Source: Deltaproteobacteria bacterium
Lineage (GTDB): Bacteria; Desulfobacterota; Desulfomonilia; UBA1062
Direction: 5' to 3'
DNA length: 64,000 nt
Assembly (NCBI GenBank): GCA_029552245.1
Contig: JAKPDW010000091.1
Location: 26,505 to 90,504 of the forward strand
This document shows positions 44,951 through 53,179 of this stretch, piece by piece (the first letter of the stretch is position 1; every line of letters begins with the position of its first letter). The notes beneath the pieces are model-generated. The model saw only the letters and a list, made by a program, of their open reading frames with translations. It had not been told where the DNA came from and did not search any database. Both the position numbers and the translations under genes were made by a program.

Positions 44951-45100
44951 TCCGTGGGGCCGCCCCACCCGGGGGATCCCCCTGTCGGAGTCGGCCATGG
45001 ATGCAGCCCTTCTCGAAGGCCGGCCAACCCTTACGACCACCCGGGATCCCGGGGTCTATCCGCATACCGTCAGCCCCCCTCCTGCGCACCGGGTATAGTG

Positions 45101-45190
45101 AGGACTCCCCGCTCATGAGGACCTCGGGCTGGAGGCCTGGGCCTTGATTTCTTCCCAGGCGAGGAATCCCCGCTCATGAGGACCTCGCGC
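45101..45190. repeat. 61-bp-period direct repeats, locus F
   Basis: Two copies beginning AGGAxTCCCCGCTCATGAGG at 45101 and 45162, 25 of 26 identical and 61 bp apart. As 29-bp units they leave a 32-bp spacer (45130-45161). Each copy has the 8-bp palindrome CTCATGAG. In reverse the copies end GAGCGGGGATTCC or similar, which looks like the 3' handle of type I-E CRISPR repeats. Confidence 0.65.
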
Positions 45191-45466
45191 GCGTTCTCTC
45201 CTGAGCGTCTTCCCGCACGGCGAATCTCGAAGGCTGGACCCCACGGCGCACCCGACAGGCGGCGCCACGGGGTGCGCGGTGTCGTGCCCTTGGATGGGCT
45301 GGACGCTGGGGGTTCGGGCCCGAGGGCGACGCGTGCACGAACGGCAGGGTCACGAACCGCTTTGCTGGGGAAAGCGGCCTAGGCATTGCGTGCAGGGATA
45401 CGGGGACTTCCTCGCGGGGTGCAGCACGACGCGCGCAGGCCCGCCGAAGCCGCCTAGGCCCCCGGG

Positions 45467-46297
45467 TCAGGGCTGCCTCTGCCTGAGAACCTCGCGCTGC
45501 CTCCTGAACAGGTAGCGGATGATGTCCTCGCGCGTATCGTCATCCACCCTGTGGAACCTCACGGCCACAGCCCAGCGGTTCACGTCGGGGGTGCTCGCCA
45601 ACGGCTTCAGCCGCAGGACCTCGCCGATCAGGTTCACCATGAGGAGGGGCCTCATGGGCAGGATGATGTGGAGCTCCAGGATGTCGCCGATATCGTAAGG
45701 CTCCGCTGAGATGAACCTCATGCCCGAGGCCGATATGTTGACCTCCCTGGGGATGGTGCGGACGAGGGCCTTGAAGTCTTCCGAGATCACCATGTTGATG
45801 ATGAGGTCGAGCTTGCGGTCCATCTCCCAGAGATGCTGCTCCAGCAGGGCGCCCCTTCGTGCAGGCTGACCGGACGGCTCGGACTCCCCGTAACGCCCCC
45901 TGACGAAGGAATCGAGCACGGTCTTGTGGGCCCGGATGCGGTCGAGCGCCTCGTGCAGGCGCCCGGCCTTCTCGGAGGCATGACAGATGAACTTCACGTC
46001 GTAGTACACGCGGTCGTAGATGCGCACGTCCGATCTCCGCTCGTGACCAGGGGAGAGGTAGCACTCCATGCAGAGACGGATCTCGTCGCCCGACCTCTCC
46101 ACGACCTTGGCGAGCACCGAGTCCTGGCCGTCGGTCACCTTGACGATGCCGCCCTCCTCGGCATGGAACTCACCCTCGGGCACGAGAACAAAGATGTCGT
46201 CCTCGAGGATCTCCCCCACCCTGACCCTTGCCCGTTCACCTTGGGCGTTCATGGCCGTGATCCCTGCATCCAGGTTGAGAAGGCTGTCAATGTTCAT
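45467..46297 (-). CDS. PilZ-domain protein, atypical (tPilZ-like) with helical insertion
   Basis: 276 residues. The N-terminal third is a small beta domain (VGEILEDDIFVLVPEGEF). A PilZ domain then seems split: the RxxxR-like ERRSDVRIYDRVYYDVKF lies near residue 85, and the (N/D)xSxxG part, PREVNISASGMRFIS, near 185. Between them is about 90 residues of helix (KAGRLHEALDRIRAHKTVL, HLWEMDRKLDLIINMVI). This resembles the atypical PilZ class with long helices that make tetramers. c-di-GMP binding is possible but the Arg spacing is non-canonical. It neighbours a GGDEF cyclase and an HD-GYP gene. Confidence 0.75.
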   Translation of the reverse strand: MNIDSLLNLDAGITAMNAQGERARVRVGEILEDDIFVLVPEGEFHAEEGGIVKVTDGQDSVLAKVVERSGDEIRLCMECYLSPGHERRSDVRIYDRVYYDVKFICHASEKAGRLHEALDRIRAHKTVLDSFVRGRYGESEPSGQPARRGALLEQHLWEMDRKLDLIINMVISEDFKALVRTIPREVNISASGMRFISAEPYDIGDILELHIILPMRPLLMVNLIGEVLRLKPLASTPDVNRWAVAVRFHRVDDDTREDIIRYLFRRQREVLRQRQP

Positions 46298-46504
46298 CGC
46301 ATGGGCTCCTCGAATTCAAGGCGGCATGGCCTCGGGCGGCACCACCCTTGGGACGGCCCCCTGCGGCCGGGCGAGACTTCCGGGCGCCGCCTCCCCGCGA
46401 GGCCGTCTCCCGTGCCAGCGGCCTTTCGCTCCCCTATCACAGGACGGCACTGGAATCCAGTGGAGACGGCGTCCGGACCGAAGACGGACATCGGGCGAGA
46501 TCCA

Positions 46505-47479
46505 TCACCTGGCGGCATAGATCTCGACCCGGTTGCGTCCCTTGCCCTTGGCAAGATAGAGACCCGCATCGACCTGCCGGATGAGGTCACCGGGGCTTAG
46601 GTCCCTGTGGTACTGGCTCACGCCGATGCTCACGGTCACGGACATCCCGTCCTCGGTGCGCATGCGCTCCACGAACGTCCTGATGCGCTCCGCGAGGAAC
46701 GCGGCCTTGTACATCCCCGTCTGGGGAAGGATGGCCATGAACTCCTCTCCCCCGTACCTGAAGACGAGGTCGCTCTTGCGAAGGCGTCCCTGGAGCCTTT
46801 CCGCCAGCGCGACGAGAATCCTGTCGCCGGCGGGGTGACCGAACGTGTCGTTGATGAGCTTGAAGTGGTCTATGTCGAGCATCATGAGGGAGAACGTCGT
46901 GTCGTATCTCCTCGCCCGTTCGCACTCGGCGTTCAGGATGCCCATGAAGGCCCGGTAGTTGAGCAGTCCCGTGAGCCCGTCCGTGAACGCCATGTCCTGG
47001 AGCATCTCGTTGTCCAATATTTTGGCGATCGCGGCCGTCAAATATTTGGCCCACTCCAGGAAGATGTCGACGTGGTTGCCGGCGTTCACCGAGAGGATCA
47101 CCCTCGCCTTCTCCCCGCCCACGAGCTCTATGTCGACGCGCTCGGGCGCCAGAGGAGCCTGTCCAGCGGCGATCACGCGCTCGTAGGACCATGGGGCCTT
47201 TCCGAGTACGCGCATGGCGTCCGCCTGGCCCGCATCCAGGGGGTCGAGCGTGGAGAAGGCGCGTGCCTGCCTGCCCCTGGTGACCACGTAGACGGCTGGG
47301 GCGGACAGCGGGAAACTCTGCGCCATGAGCGAGACCAGGTCAACAAGGGCGGTGTGCGTGTCGGACCCCTTGAGCAGGATCATGATGCCCTCGGTATACA
47401 AGGCCAGCGGCCTGGCGGGGCCATGCCTGTCGGCACCCCGCCTCCCCGGTTCCGTCCTGGACGCCTCGTGAACGATCAT
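46505..47479 (-). CDS. GGDEF diguanylate cyclase
   Basis: 324 residues. The N-terminal 145 residues are a GAF-like or unassigned sensor (ILLKGSDTHTALVDLVSLMAQSF). The GGDEF domain follows from AFTDGLTGLLNYRAFMGIL, with MLDIDHFKLINDTFGHPAGD and the active motif RYGGEEFMAILPQ. RKSD five residues before GGEEF is an intact inhibitory I-site. It should make c-di-GMP from two GTP and be product-inhibited. The ATG at 47477-47479 with AAAGGATCG upstream was chosen; upstream in-frame codons lack support. Confidence 0.92.
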   Translation of the reverse strand: MIVHEASRTEPGRRGADRHGPARPLALYTEGIMILLKGSDTHTALVDLVSLMAQSFPLSAPAVYVVTRGRQARAFSTLDPLDAGQADAMRVLGKAPWSYERVIAAGQAPLAPERVDIELVGGEKARVILSVNAGNHVDIFLEWAKYLTAAIAKILDNEMLQDMAFTDGLTGLLNYRAFMGILNAECERARRYDTTFSLMMLDIDHFKLINDTFGHPAGDRILVALAERLQGRLRKSDLVFRYGGEEFMAILPQTGMYKAAFLAERIRTFVERMRTEDGMSVTVSIGVSQYHRDLSPGDLIRQVDAGLYLAKGKGRNRVEIYAAR

Positions 47480-47540
47480 CTGCGATCCTTTCTCTGTCCT
47501 GGTTTCGGTTGCCATTCGATTGCCATGCAATCCATGTGCC

Positions 47541-47569
47541 TTGATTCGGCCTCTCACTTGGTATATAGT
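47541..47569 (+). promoter_or_regulatory. Sigma-70-type promoter of the 2-oxoacid oxidoreductase operon
   Basis: TTGATT (47541-47546), 17-bp spacer, TATAGT (47564-47569), matching 4 and 5 of 6. The first gene begins 112 nt downstream; no riboswitch or attenuator was recognised in the leader. Confidence 0.6.
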
Positions 47570-47681
47570 TCCCCCGGTGAACGGACATCCCATGCCGTTC
47601 GCGCGATGGACGGGCACAGGGGCATGACGGCCGCCATACCCGCGCGATCACGGGGACAGCTACGGCAGCGAGGGGACTTCC

Positions 47682-48239
47682 ATGAAGGACACCATAGACA
47701 TCAGGTGGCACGGCAGGGGCGGCCAGGGTGCCATCACCGCGGCCAAGATCGTCGCCAAGGCAATGTTCAGCCTCGGCTACGAGGGCGTGGCCATGATACC
47801 CACCTTCGGCACCGAACGGCGGGGCGCGCCCGTGTTCTCCTCCCTGAAGATCTCGCGCCGCAAGATCTACGACCTTTCGCCCATCGAGCGACCCGACATC
47901 GTGGTCGTGCTCGACCACGTGCTCATGGAGGAGGCGGACATCACCTCGGGTCTCAAGGAAGGCGGCCTCCTCGTTATAAACTCGCCGTGCAGCCTCGAAT
48001 CGTACCACGCGGACGGCAGGAAGGTGGCCGTGTGCAACGTGACCGCGCTCGCCACGAGGGCCGGCCTGCCTGCAGGCGTCGTCAACACCGGCATCATAGG
48101 CGCCTTCGCCCGCGCGTCCGGTCTGGCGGGTCTCGATCTCCTCACGGAAGTCATCGAGGAGGAGTTCAAGGGCAGGAAACCCGAGGCCAACGCGCTCGCC
48201 GCAAGGCTCGCGTACGAACACACGATCGTCGGGGGTTGA
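47682..48239 (+). CDS. porG: 2-oxoacid:ferredoxin oxidoreductase, gamma subunit
   Basis: 185-residue gamma subunit. The start IDIRWHGRGGQGAITAAKI is the family signature, with MIPTFGTERRGAPVFSSL and VVNTGIIGAFARASGL further on. It forms part of the CoA-dependent enzyme that turns a 2-oxoacid into acyl-CoA, CO2 and reduced ferredoxin. The order gamma-delta-alpha-beta is that of archaeal-type four-subunit enzymes. The substrate (pyruvate, 2-oxobutyrate or branched-chain 2-oxoacids) cannot be read from sequence. Confidence 0.9.
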   Translation: MKDTIDIRWHGRGGQGAITAAKIVAKAMFSLGYEGVAMIPTFGTERRGAPVFSSLKISRRKIYDLSPIERPDIVVVLDHVLMEEADITSGLKEGGLLVINSPCSLESYHADGRKVAVCNVTALATRAGLPAGVVNTGIIGAFARASGLAGLDLLTEVIEEEFKGRKPEANALAARLAYEHTIVGG

Positions 48240-48241
48240 CC

Positions 48242-48556
48242 ATGGGAACCCGCACGTACCCCCGCAAGACCTCCCACAGCGAGCCCGGCCCCGGGGACGG
48301 CGGGAGGACCGGTTCCTGGAGGGTCGCCCGCCCGGTGATCGACCCCCAGGTCTGCACCCCATCCAGGCGCGGCGTCCCCTCGTGCTTCATCTGCTGGCTC
48401 TACTGCCCCGACGGCGTCATCAGCAGGACCGTCCCCCCGAAGATCGACTACGAGTACTGCAAGGGGTGCGGCATCTGCGCAGAAGAGTGCCCCACCAAGG
48501 CCATCTCCATGGTCGACGAGGCATGTTTCATCGAGGAAGGCAGGGACACCACGTGA
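48242..48556 (+). CDS. porD: 2-oxoacid:ferredoxin oxidoreductase, delta (2x[4Fe-4S]) subunit
   Basis: 104-residue ferredoxin-like subunit. The second cluster motif is canonical: YCKGCGICAEECPTKAIS (C-x2-C-x2-C-x3-C-P). The first is unusual: VCTPSRRGVPSCFICWLYCPDG has the first Cys nine residues from the next (C-x9-C-x2-C-x3-C) where C-x2-C is the rule. All eight ligands remain available. It starts 2 nt after porG and overlaps porA by 4 nt (GTGA). Confidence 0.88.
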   Translation: MGTRTYPRKTSHSEPGPGDGGRTGSWRVARPVIDPQVCTPSRRGVPSCFICWLYCPDGVISRTVPPKIDYEYCKGCGICAEECPTKAISMVDEACFIEEGRDTT

Positions 48557-49764
48557 GCTCGCACATCATCGAATCGGGGAACACGGCCGCGGCCCTTGGC
48601 GTCAAGCTGTGCCGGGTGCAGGTCATCGCCGCCTACCCCATCACACCGCAGACCCCGCTCACCGAGAAGCTCTCGGAACTGGTCGACTCCCAAGAGATGG
48701 AGGCGCAGTACATCCCGGTGGAGAGCGAACACAGCGCGCTCGCCGTCTGCATAGCCGCATCCTCCACCGGCGCACGGGCGTTCACGGCGACGAGCGCCAA
48801 CGGCCTCCTCTACATGCACGAGCAGATCCACTGGGCCGCGGGCGCGCGGCTCCCCCTGGTCATGTGCGTGGTGAACAGGGGCGTCGGCGCGCCCTGGACC
48901 ATCTGGAACGACCACCAGGACTCCATCTCCCAGAGGGACACCGGCTGGATCCAGCTCTACGTCAACGATCACCAGCAGATCATAGACGGGGTCATCAAGG
49001 CCTACCGGCTCGCCGAGTCGGTCATGATCCCCGTCATGGTGTGCTACGACGGGTACCTCCTGTCACACACCCACATGCCCTTCGAGGTCCCTTCCCAGGA
49101 GGCCGTGGACTCGTTCCTCCCGCCCTACCGGCCGGACTACGCGCTGGACCCGAAACGACCCGCGAACCTGAACACGGTTACGCTGCCGGACACCCGCGTC
49201 GACACCGAGGGCAGGACGGCGCACGGCTACATGGAGATCCGCAGCCTCCTCCACGAGGACCTGCAGCGGGCCGTGGAGGTCTACCAGGATGTGGAGGCCG
49301 GCTTCAGGGACACCTTCGGCCGCGGCGGCGAGGCCCTCTTCGAGCACTACCGCTGCGAGGACGCCGAGTACGTGGCCGTGGCCCTCGGGTCCCTCTCCCA
49401 CAACCTGAGGGACGTGGTGGACACGCTGAGGGAAGCGGGTGTCCCTGCCGGCGTGATGTCCATCCACCTCTACCGGCCCTTCCCGGCACGGCAGATCGCC
49501 TCTTTCCTCTCGCCGGCCAAGGGGGTGATCGTCTTCGAGAAGGCGCTGAGCTACGGGTACGAGGGGGCCCTGTGCTCGGACATAAAGGCAGCCCTGCTCA
49601 CGCACGCGCGGTCCCGGGCCGACTTGCCCTTCGTCCACAACTACATCCTGGGCCTGGGCGGCAGGGAGATCAAGACGTCCCAGCTCGTGGAGGCCATGAC
49701 CGCCTCCTGCAAGGCCGGCGCCGCGAGCCACGACGGCGTGCGCTGGATAGGCCTCAAGCTCTAG
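48553..49764 (+). CDS. porA: 2-oxoacid:ferredoxin oxidoreductase, alpha subunit
   Basis: 403-residue alpha subunit, from a GTG at 48553 overlapping the porD stop. AAYPITPQTPLTEKLSEL is the diagnostic N-terminus; EAQYIPVESEHSALAVCI, FTATSANGLLYMHEQIH and the C-terminal GVMSIHLYRPFPARQI and VIVFEKALSYGYEGAL complete it. It provides the pyrimidine-domain part of the thiamine site. Confidence 0.93.
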   Translation: MSSHIIESGNTAAALGVKLCRVQVIAAYPITPQTPLTEKLSELVDSQEMEAQYIPVESEHSALAVCIAASSTGARAFTATSANGLLYMHEQIHWAAGARLPLVMCVVNRGVGAPWTIWNDHQDSISQRDTGWIQLYVNDHQQIIDGVIKAYRLAESVMIPVMVCYDGYLLSHTHMPFEVPSQEAVDSFLPPYRPDYALDPKRPANLNTVTLPDTRVDTEGRTAHGYMEIRSLLHEDLQRAVEVYQDVEAGFRDTFGRGGEALFEHYRCEDAEYVAVALGSLSHNLRDVVDTLREAGVPAGVMSIHLYRPFPARQIASFLSPAKGVIVFEKALSYGYEGALCSDIKAALLTHARSRADLPFVHNYILGLGGREIKTSQLVEAMTASCKAGAASHDGVRWIGLKL

Positions 49765-49774
49765 GGGGAGCCGC

Positions 49775-50689
49775 ATGCAGCCCAAGACAACCATCCTGAG
49801 CCTGCCCGAGGAGGAGTTCGTCAACCCAGGGACGCGGGCCTGCGCCGGGTGCGGCCTCGGCATCGCGTACCGGGTCGCGCTCAAGGCCGTGGGCAGAGAC
49901 GCCATCCTCATCGTTCCTCCGAGCTGTCTCACCGTTCTGCAGGGCCTCTACCCGGTCGCAGCGACCAGGCTGCCCTGCCTGAACGTTACCTTCGCCTCCA
50001 CCGCGGCGGCCGCCACTGGCATGGTGGCGGCGCTCAAGGCCCTGGGCAGGAAAGACACGCGCGTCGTGGCGTGGGCCGGCGACGGGGGGACCGCGGACAT
50101 CGGGCTGCAGGCCCTCTCCGGTGCGGCTGAGCGGGGGGACGACTTCCTGTTCATCTGCTACGACAACGAGGGCTACATGAACACCGGGGTCCAGCGCTCG
50201 GGCACCACCCCGATGGGCGCGGTCACCGCGAACACCCTTAAGGGGAAGCTCCAGCAAAAAAAGGACGTGCCCGCCATCATGGCCGCGCACAACCTCTCGT
50301 ACGTGGCCACCTGCTCGGCCGCCTTCCCGCTCGACCTCTACGAGAAGGTGGTCAAGGCCCTCGGCATGTCCGGCGTGAAGTACCTGCACATCCAGATCCC
50401 CTGCCCGCCCGGGTGGGGGTACGACCCAAAGTACACCGTGAAGATCGGCAAGCTCGCGGTGGAGACCGGCATGTTCACCCTCTACGAGGCCGAGCATGGC
50501 GTGGTGCGCCTCACGGGTGCATCCCGGAAGCTCGCCGACAAGCGCTCGCTCGTGCCGGTTTCGGAGTATTTCAGGGCCCAGTCGCGCTTCAGCCTCGTGG
50601 ACGAGGAGGCGATACGGCAGATCCAGAGCGAGATCGAGGGAAGGTGGCAGGCCGTGTTCGACCGGGCGGGCGACGGCGAGGAGGCCTGA
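49775..50689 (+). CDS. porB: 2-oxoacid:ferredoxin oxidoreductase, beta (TPP-binding) subunit
   Basis: 304-residue beta subunit. CAGCGLGIAYRVALKAVG carries the paired Cys of the proximal iron-sulphur cluster. AWAGDGGTADIGLQALSGA followed by CYDNEGYMNTGVQRSG is the TPP motif (GDGG...N). The family Cys further on (YVATCSAAFP) is also present. The stop lies directly against the stop of the convergent threonine-dehydratase-like gene, with no base between. Confidence 0.93.
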   Translation: MQPKTTILSLPEEEFVNPGTRACAGCGLGIAYRVALKAVGRDAILIVPPSCLTVLQGLYPVAATRLPCLNVTFASTAAAATGMVAALKALGRKDTRVVAWAGDGGTADIGLQALSGAAERGDDFLFICYDNEGYMNTGVQRSGTTPMGAVTANTLKGKLQQKKDVPAIMAAHNLSYVATCSAAFPLDLYEKVVKALGMSGVKYLHIQIPCPPGWGYDPKYTVKIGKLAVETGMFTLYEAEHGVVRLTGASRKLADKRSLVPVSEYFRAQSRFSLVDEEAIRQIQSEIEGRWQAVFDRAGDGEEA

Positions 50690-51676
50690 TCAGCTCCCGG
50701 CGAGGGCCCTCTCGAGGTGTTCGCGGTCGAGGTTGCCTCCCGACATGACGAGCACCACCTTCTTGCCGGCGAGCCTGTCCTTGATCTTGACGGCTGCGGC
50801 CAGGGACGCCGCGCCGGCGCCTTCAGCGAGGTTGTGCGTCGCGCCGAGCGCGAGCGTGATGCCCTGGAGGATCTCCTCCTCGGTGAGCAGGACCACGTCC
50901 TTCACGTGATCCTTCATGATCACGTAGGGGAGCTGGAAGACGCTGCGGGCGGCGAGCCCGTCGGCCACGGTGTCCGCCTGGTCGAGCACCACCCACCTCC
51001 CCTCCTCGAGGGACCGCGCGAAGGCGGGCGCCCTCTCCGCCTCGACGCCCACGATCTCCACCTGGGGGCTGACCGCCTGGGCGACCCTCAAGAGCGAGGC
51101 GCAACCTGAGCCCCCGCCGATGGGGCAGACGATGACGTCGACGTCCGGCAGGTCCTCGAAGATCTCGAGCCCCATGGTCCCCATGCCGTTGAGGATCTCG
51201 GGTTCGTTTCCCTGCTCCACGTAGTAGTATCCCGCTGCGGCCACGAGCTCGTCGCAGTAGAACTGGGCCTCGTAGAAGTCCCGGCCGTGCACGATGAGCT
51301 CGGCCCCGAAGCTCTCGATGATGCGGTTGATCTCGGGGTTGTTGTTCTCCGGGACCACCACGGTGCACGGGGTGTTGAACCACTGGCCCGCCCACGCCAT
51401 GGCGAGCCCGTGGTTGCCCCTGGTGGCCACCAGCACGCCGTTGGCCACGTCCTCGTGGGGCGCGGCGTGAAAGAAGTTCAGGGCGCCCCTGATCTTGAAC
51501 GAACCCGTGGGCAGGTGGTTCTCGTGCTTGACGAAGGCCTCGCACCCGATGATGCGGCTGAGCTCTGGGTAGTAGATGAGGCCGGTCGGCTTGATGTACG
51601 GGGAGATGGCGGAACGCGCCCTCAAGATGTTCCGTATGGTCACCTGTTCGCTCAGACGTTCGTACTTCTTCAGCAT
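50690..51676 (-). CDS. Threonine dehydratase-like PLP enzyme
   Basis: 328-residue fold-type II PLP enzyme. The PLP Lys lies in PTGSFKIRGALNFF; the phosphate loop is CPIGGGSGCASLL and TRGNHGLAMAWAGQWF is the Asn loop. It has no C-terminal ACT domain, so it is of the catabolic or serine-racemase type: threonine to 2-oxobutyrate and ammonia is the likeliest reaction. 2-Oxobutyrate is a possible substrate of the adjacent 2-oxoacid oxidoreductase, an inference from position. The ATG at 51674-51676 has GGGGAGGG upstream. Confidence 0.85.
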   Translation of the reverse strand: MLKKYERLSEQVTIRNILRARSAISPYIKPTGLIYYPELSRIIGCEAFVKHENHLPTGSFKIRGALNFFHAAPHEDVANGVLVATRGNHGLAMAWAGQWFNTPCTVVVPENNNPEINRIIESFGAELIVHGRDFYEAQFYCDELVAAAGYYYVEQGNEPEILNGMGTMGLEIFEDLPDVDVIVCPIGGGSGCASLLRVAQAVSPQVEIVGVEAERAPAFARSLEEGRWVVLDQADTVADGLAARSVFQLPYVIMKDHVKDVVLLTEEEILQGITLALGATHNLAEGAGAASLAAAVKIKDRLAGKKVVLVMSGGNLDREHLERALAGS

Positions 51677-51695
51677 GGGCCCTCCCCGTACGATG

Positions 51696-52334
51696 TCAGA
51701 AACGGTATCCCTGCCTCTTCGAGCGGGGACCCGCAAGCTGTATGAATATCCCGATGATGACGCCGAGCACGACGAACACGCCGCCCACGAAGGTGAAGAA
51801 CAGCCGCTCGGAGTTCTTGAGCCTCGACACCTCTGCGTTCAGGGCGTCTCGCGACTCGACGCACGCCTGGTACTGGGCCTTGAGCTTCTCGTGTTCGGTC
51901 CTGAGCGATGCGAGCCCCTCGAGGCTGTCCGGGGCGAGGCCGCCGGTCGAGTACGAAAGCGGTTCGGGCGCCCCCTCTCCAGGCACGGGCAGTCCCTTGA
52001 GCCTGGCTATCTGCGCCTGCAGCTCTCTCACGCGTTCCTCGAGCTGCTTCGCGTAGAGCGCCGCAGGCGGCCTGTCGCTCAGGAACCTTACCGGGGTCCA
52101 GCCCTCGGCGCCTGAGGCCAGCCTGACCCTCGCCCAGTCACCCGAGGTCTCGAGCACCTCGACGCGCTCCCCGGTGGAGGCCTGGGCCACCTGGCCGGAA
52201 GCCTCCCTCGGGGCCGATCTCAGGGAGATGACGATCCAGTCCCTCACGTACATGGAGGCGGCCTGCGCCCCGCCACATGCAACGATCACCGCCAAACAGG
52301 CGAGAAAGATGGGCCTGGCGCTCCATGGTCTCAT
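51696..52334 (-). CDS. SH3b and membrane-anchor protein (TIGR04211-like)
   Basis: 212 residues. A signal sequence (FLACLAVIVACGGAQAAS) leads to a bacterial SH3 domain (MYVRDWIVISLRSAPRE and VEVLETSGDWARVRLASGAEGWTP), then a coiled coil (EERVRELQAQIARLKG, LRTEHEKLKAQYQACVES) and a C-terminal membrane helix (FVGGVFVVLGVIIGIFIQLA) with a basic tail. This is the layout of the SH3-and-anchor family; the function is unknown, cell-wall recognition likely. Confidence 0.82.
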   Translation of the reverse strand: MRPWSARPIFLACLAVIVACGGAQAASMYVRDWIVISLRSAPREASGQVAQASTGERVEVLETSGDWARVRLASGAEGWTPVRFLSDRPPAALYAKQLEERVRELQAQIARLKGLPVPGEGAPEPLSYSTGGLAPDSLEGLASLRTEHEKLKAQYQACVESRDALNAEVSRLKNSERLFFTFVGGVFVVLGVIIGIFIQLAGPRSKRQGYRF

Positions 52335-53179
52335 TGCATGCCCCCCATACCCTGTCTGTCGCGTCCTGTGTGCAACCTATCGTAAATACGCGATGCACGC
52401 AACCCCTTCGACGCTGGAGGCCGGCGCGCATCCTTGGGCTCGCCGCGAAGGCGGTGGGAGACGTCGGTCCCGCGCAGACAGGCCCGCCCGGCTGGGTTCT
52501 CCAGGGGCCTTTTCCCCAGAGAGGGTTTCCGGCCGGGCCTGCTTTCCGCCGGCTTGCGGAGGGGGCAGGAAGAACGGGCACAGGGACCCGGGCGGGCATG
52601 GGCCATGCGCACCGCCTGCGCCGCATCCGGGTGAGCGAGAAAAGGGACCCGGGCGGGCATAAGCCATGCGCCGACTGCCCCAGGCTGGTGACCGCCAGCG
52701 ACAAGGGACCCGATCGGGCATGGGCCATGCCCTTGCCCCGCATGCCTGACCCACGGGCGCCACGGTTGTTCTCCCGGCTCACGCCGCACCGTGGAAGACC
52801 GGGGACGAGGTCTCCCCGGCGAGAGAAGAGAAGGCGGGACCTTCCCGGGGGGTTGACCCCCTGCCCTAAGACCCGACAGGGAACTCTACAAGGGGCACCG
52901 AGACGCCCCGGCGGGCGCAAGGGACGACCACCGGCCCCGGCGCTCGGAGATGTGATCGACTCTCGCACCCGGTCTCGTGGGGGCACAACCGTGCCCTGCG
53001 TGCGCAGGAGTTCCAGGCAGCCTTTCACTCACGGGATCGGGGCCGACAAACGGGGGTCAAGGACGAACACGGAGCCACACCCGCCGCAACGGGCGCGAGA
53101 CGTGCACGGTGACTGCCGTTTCTCTATACCCGAGCGCTGAACTTAAAACCTGCGTGCGAGCCGGGGGCCGACCCCGCGT
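52335..53179. other. 845-bp intergenic region with a three-copy repeat array
   Basis: No supportable gene. It contains the three-copy array at 52582-52732 and a poorer block about 60 bp before it (AGGG...CGGGC at 52522-52541). Short inverted repeats such as GGGGC...GCCCC occur near 52892-52909. Left of the manB-like gene nothing resembles a promoter for it. Confidence 0.6.
52582..52732. repeat. CRISPR-like array: three 29-bp repeats, two 32-bp spacers
   Basis: Copies at 52582-52610, 52643-52671 and 52704-52732, each 29 bp beginning AGGGACCCGxxCGGGCAT and ending in GCCATGC plus two bases. Copies 1 and 2 differ at 2 positions; copies 1 and 3 at 3. The stem CCCG-xx-CGGG is kept while its loop changes (GG, GG, AT). 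Spacers are 52611-52642 and 52672-52703, both 32 bp, unrelated to each other. The 29+32 geometry is that of type I-E CRISPR arrays. No cas gene or leader-like AT-rich stretch is in the window. Confidence 0.65.

Larger units (their letters stand above)
44914..45466. other. 553-bp intergenic region with repeats and a palindrome
   Basis: No supportable gene. Contents: the PBP promoter, a 12-bp palindrome CCGGGATCCCGG (45041-45052) whose surroundings echo CCACCCGGGGGATCCC about 70-72 bp upstream, and the 61-bp-period pair at 45101/45162. Confidence 0.6.

Noticed and set aside
46367..46500. CGGGCGAGA repeated before and at the GGDEF gene end
   Set aside because: Nine bases at lag 124, close to but not twice 61; one copy overlaps the coding boundary. 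Too weak.
52582..52732. Calling the array a confirmed CRISPR
   Set aside because: Only three imperfect repeats, no leader, no cas genes in the window, and a different repeat at every other 61-bp locus; reported as CRISPR-like instead.
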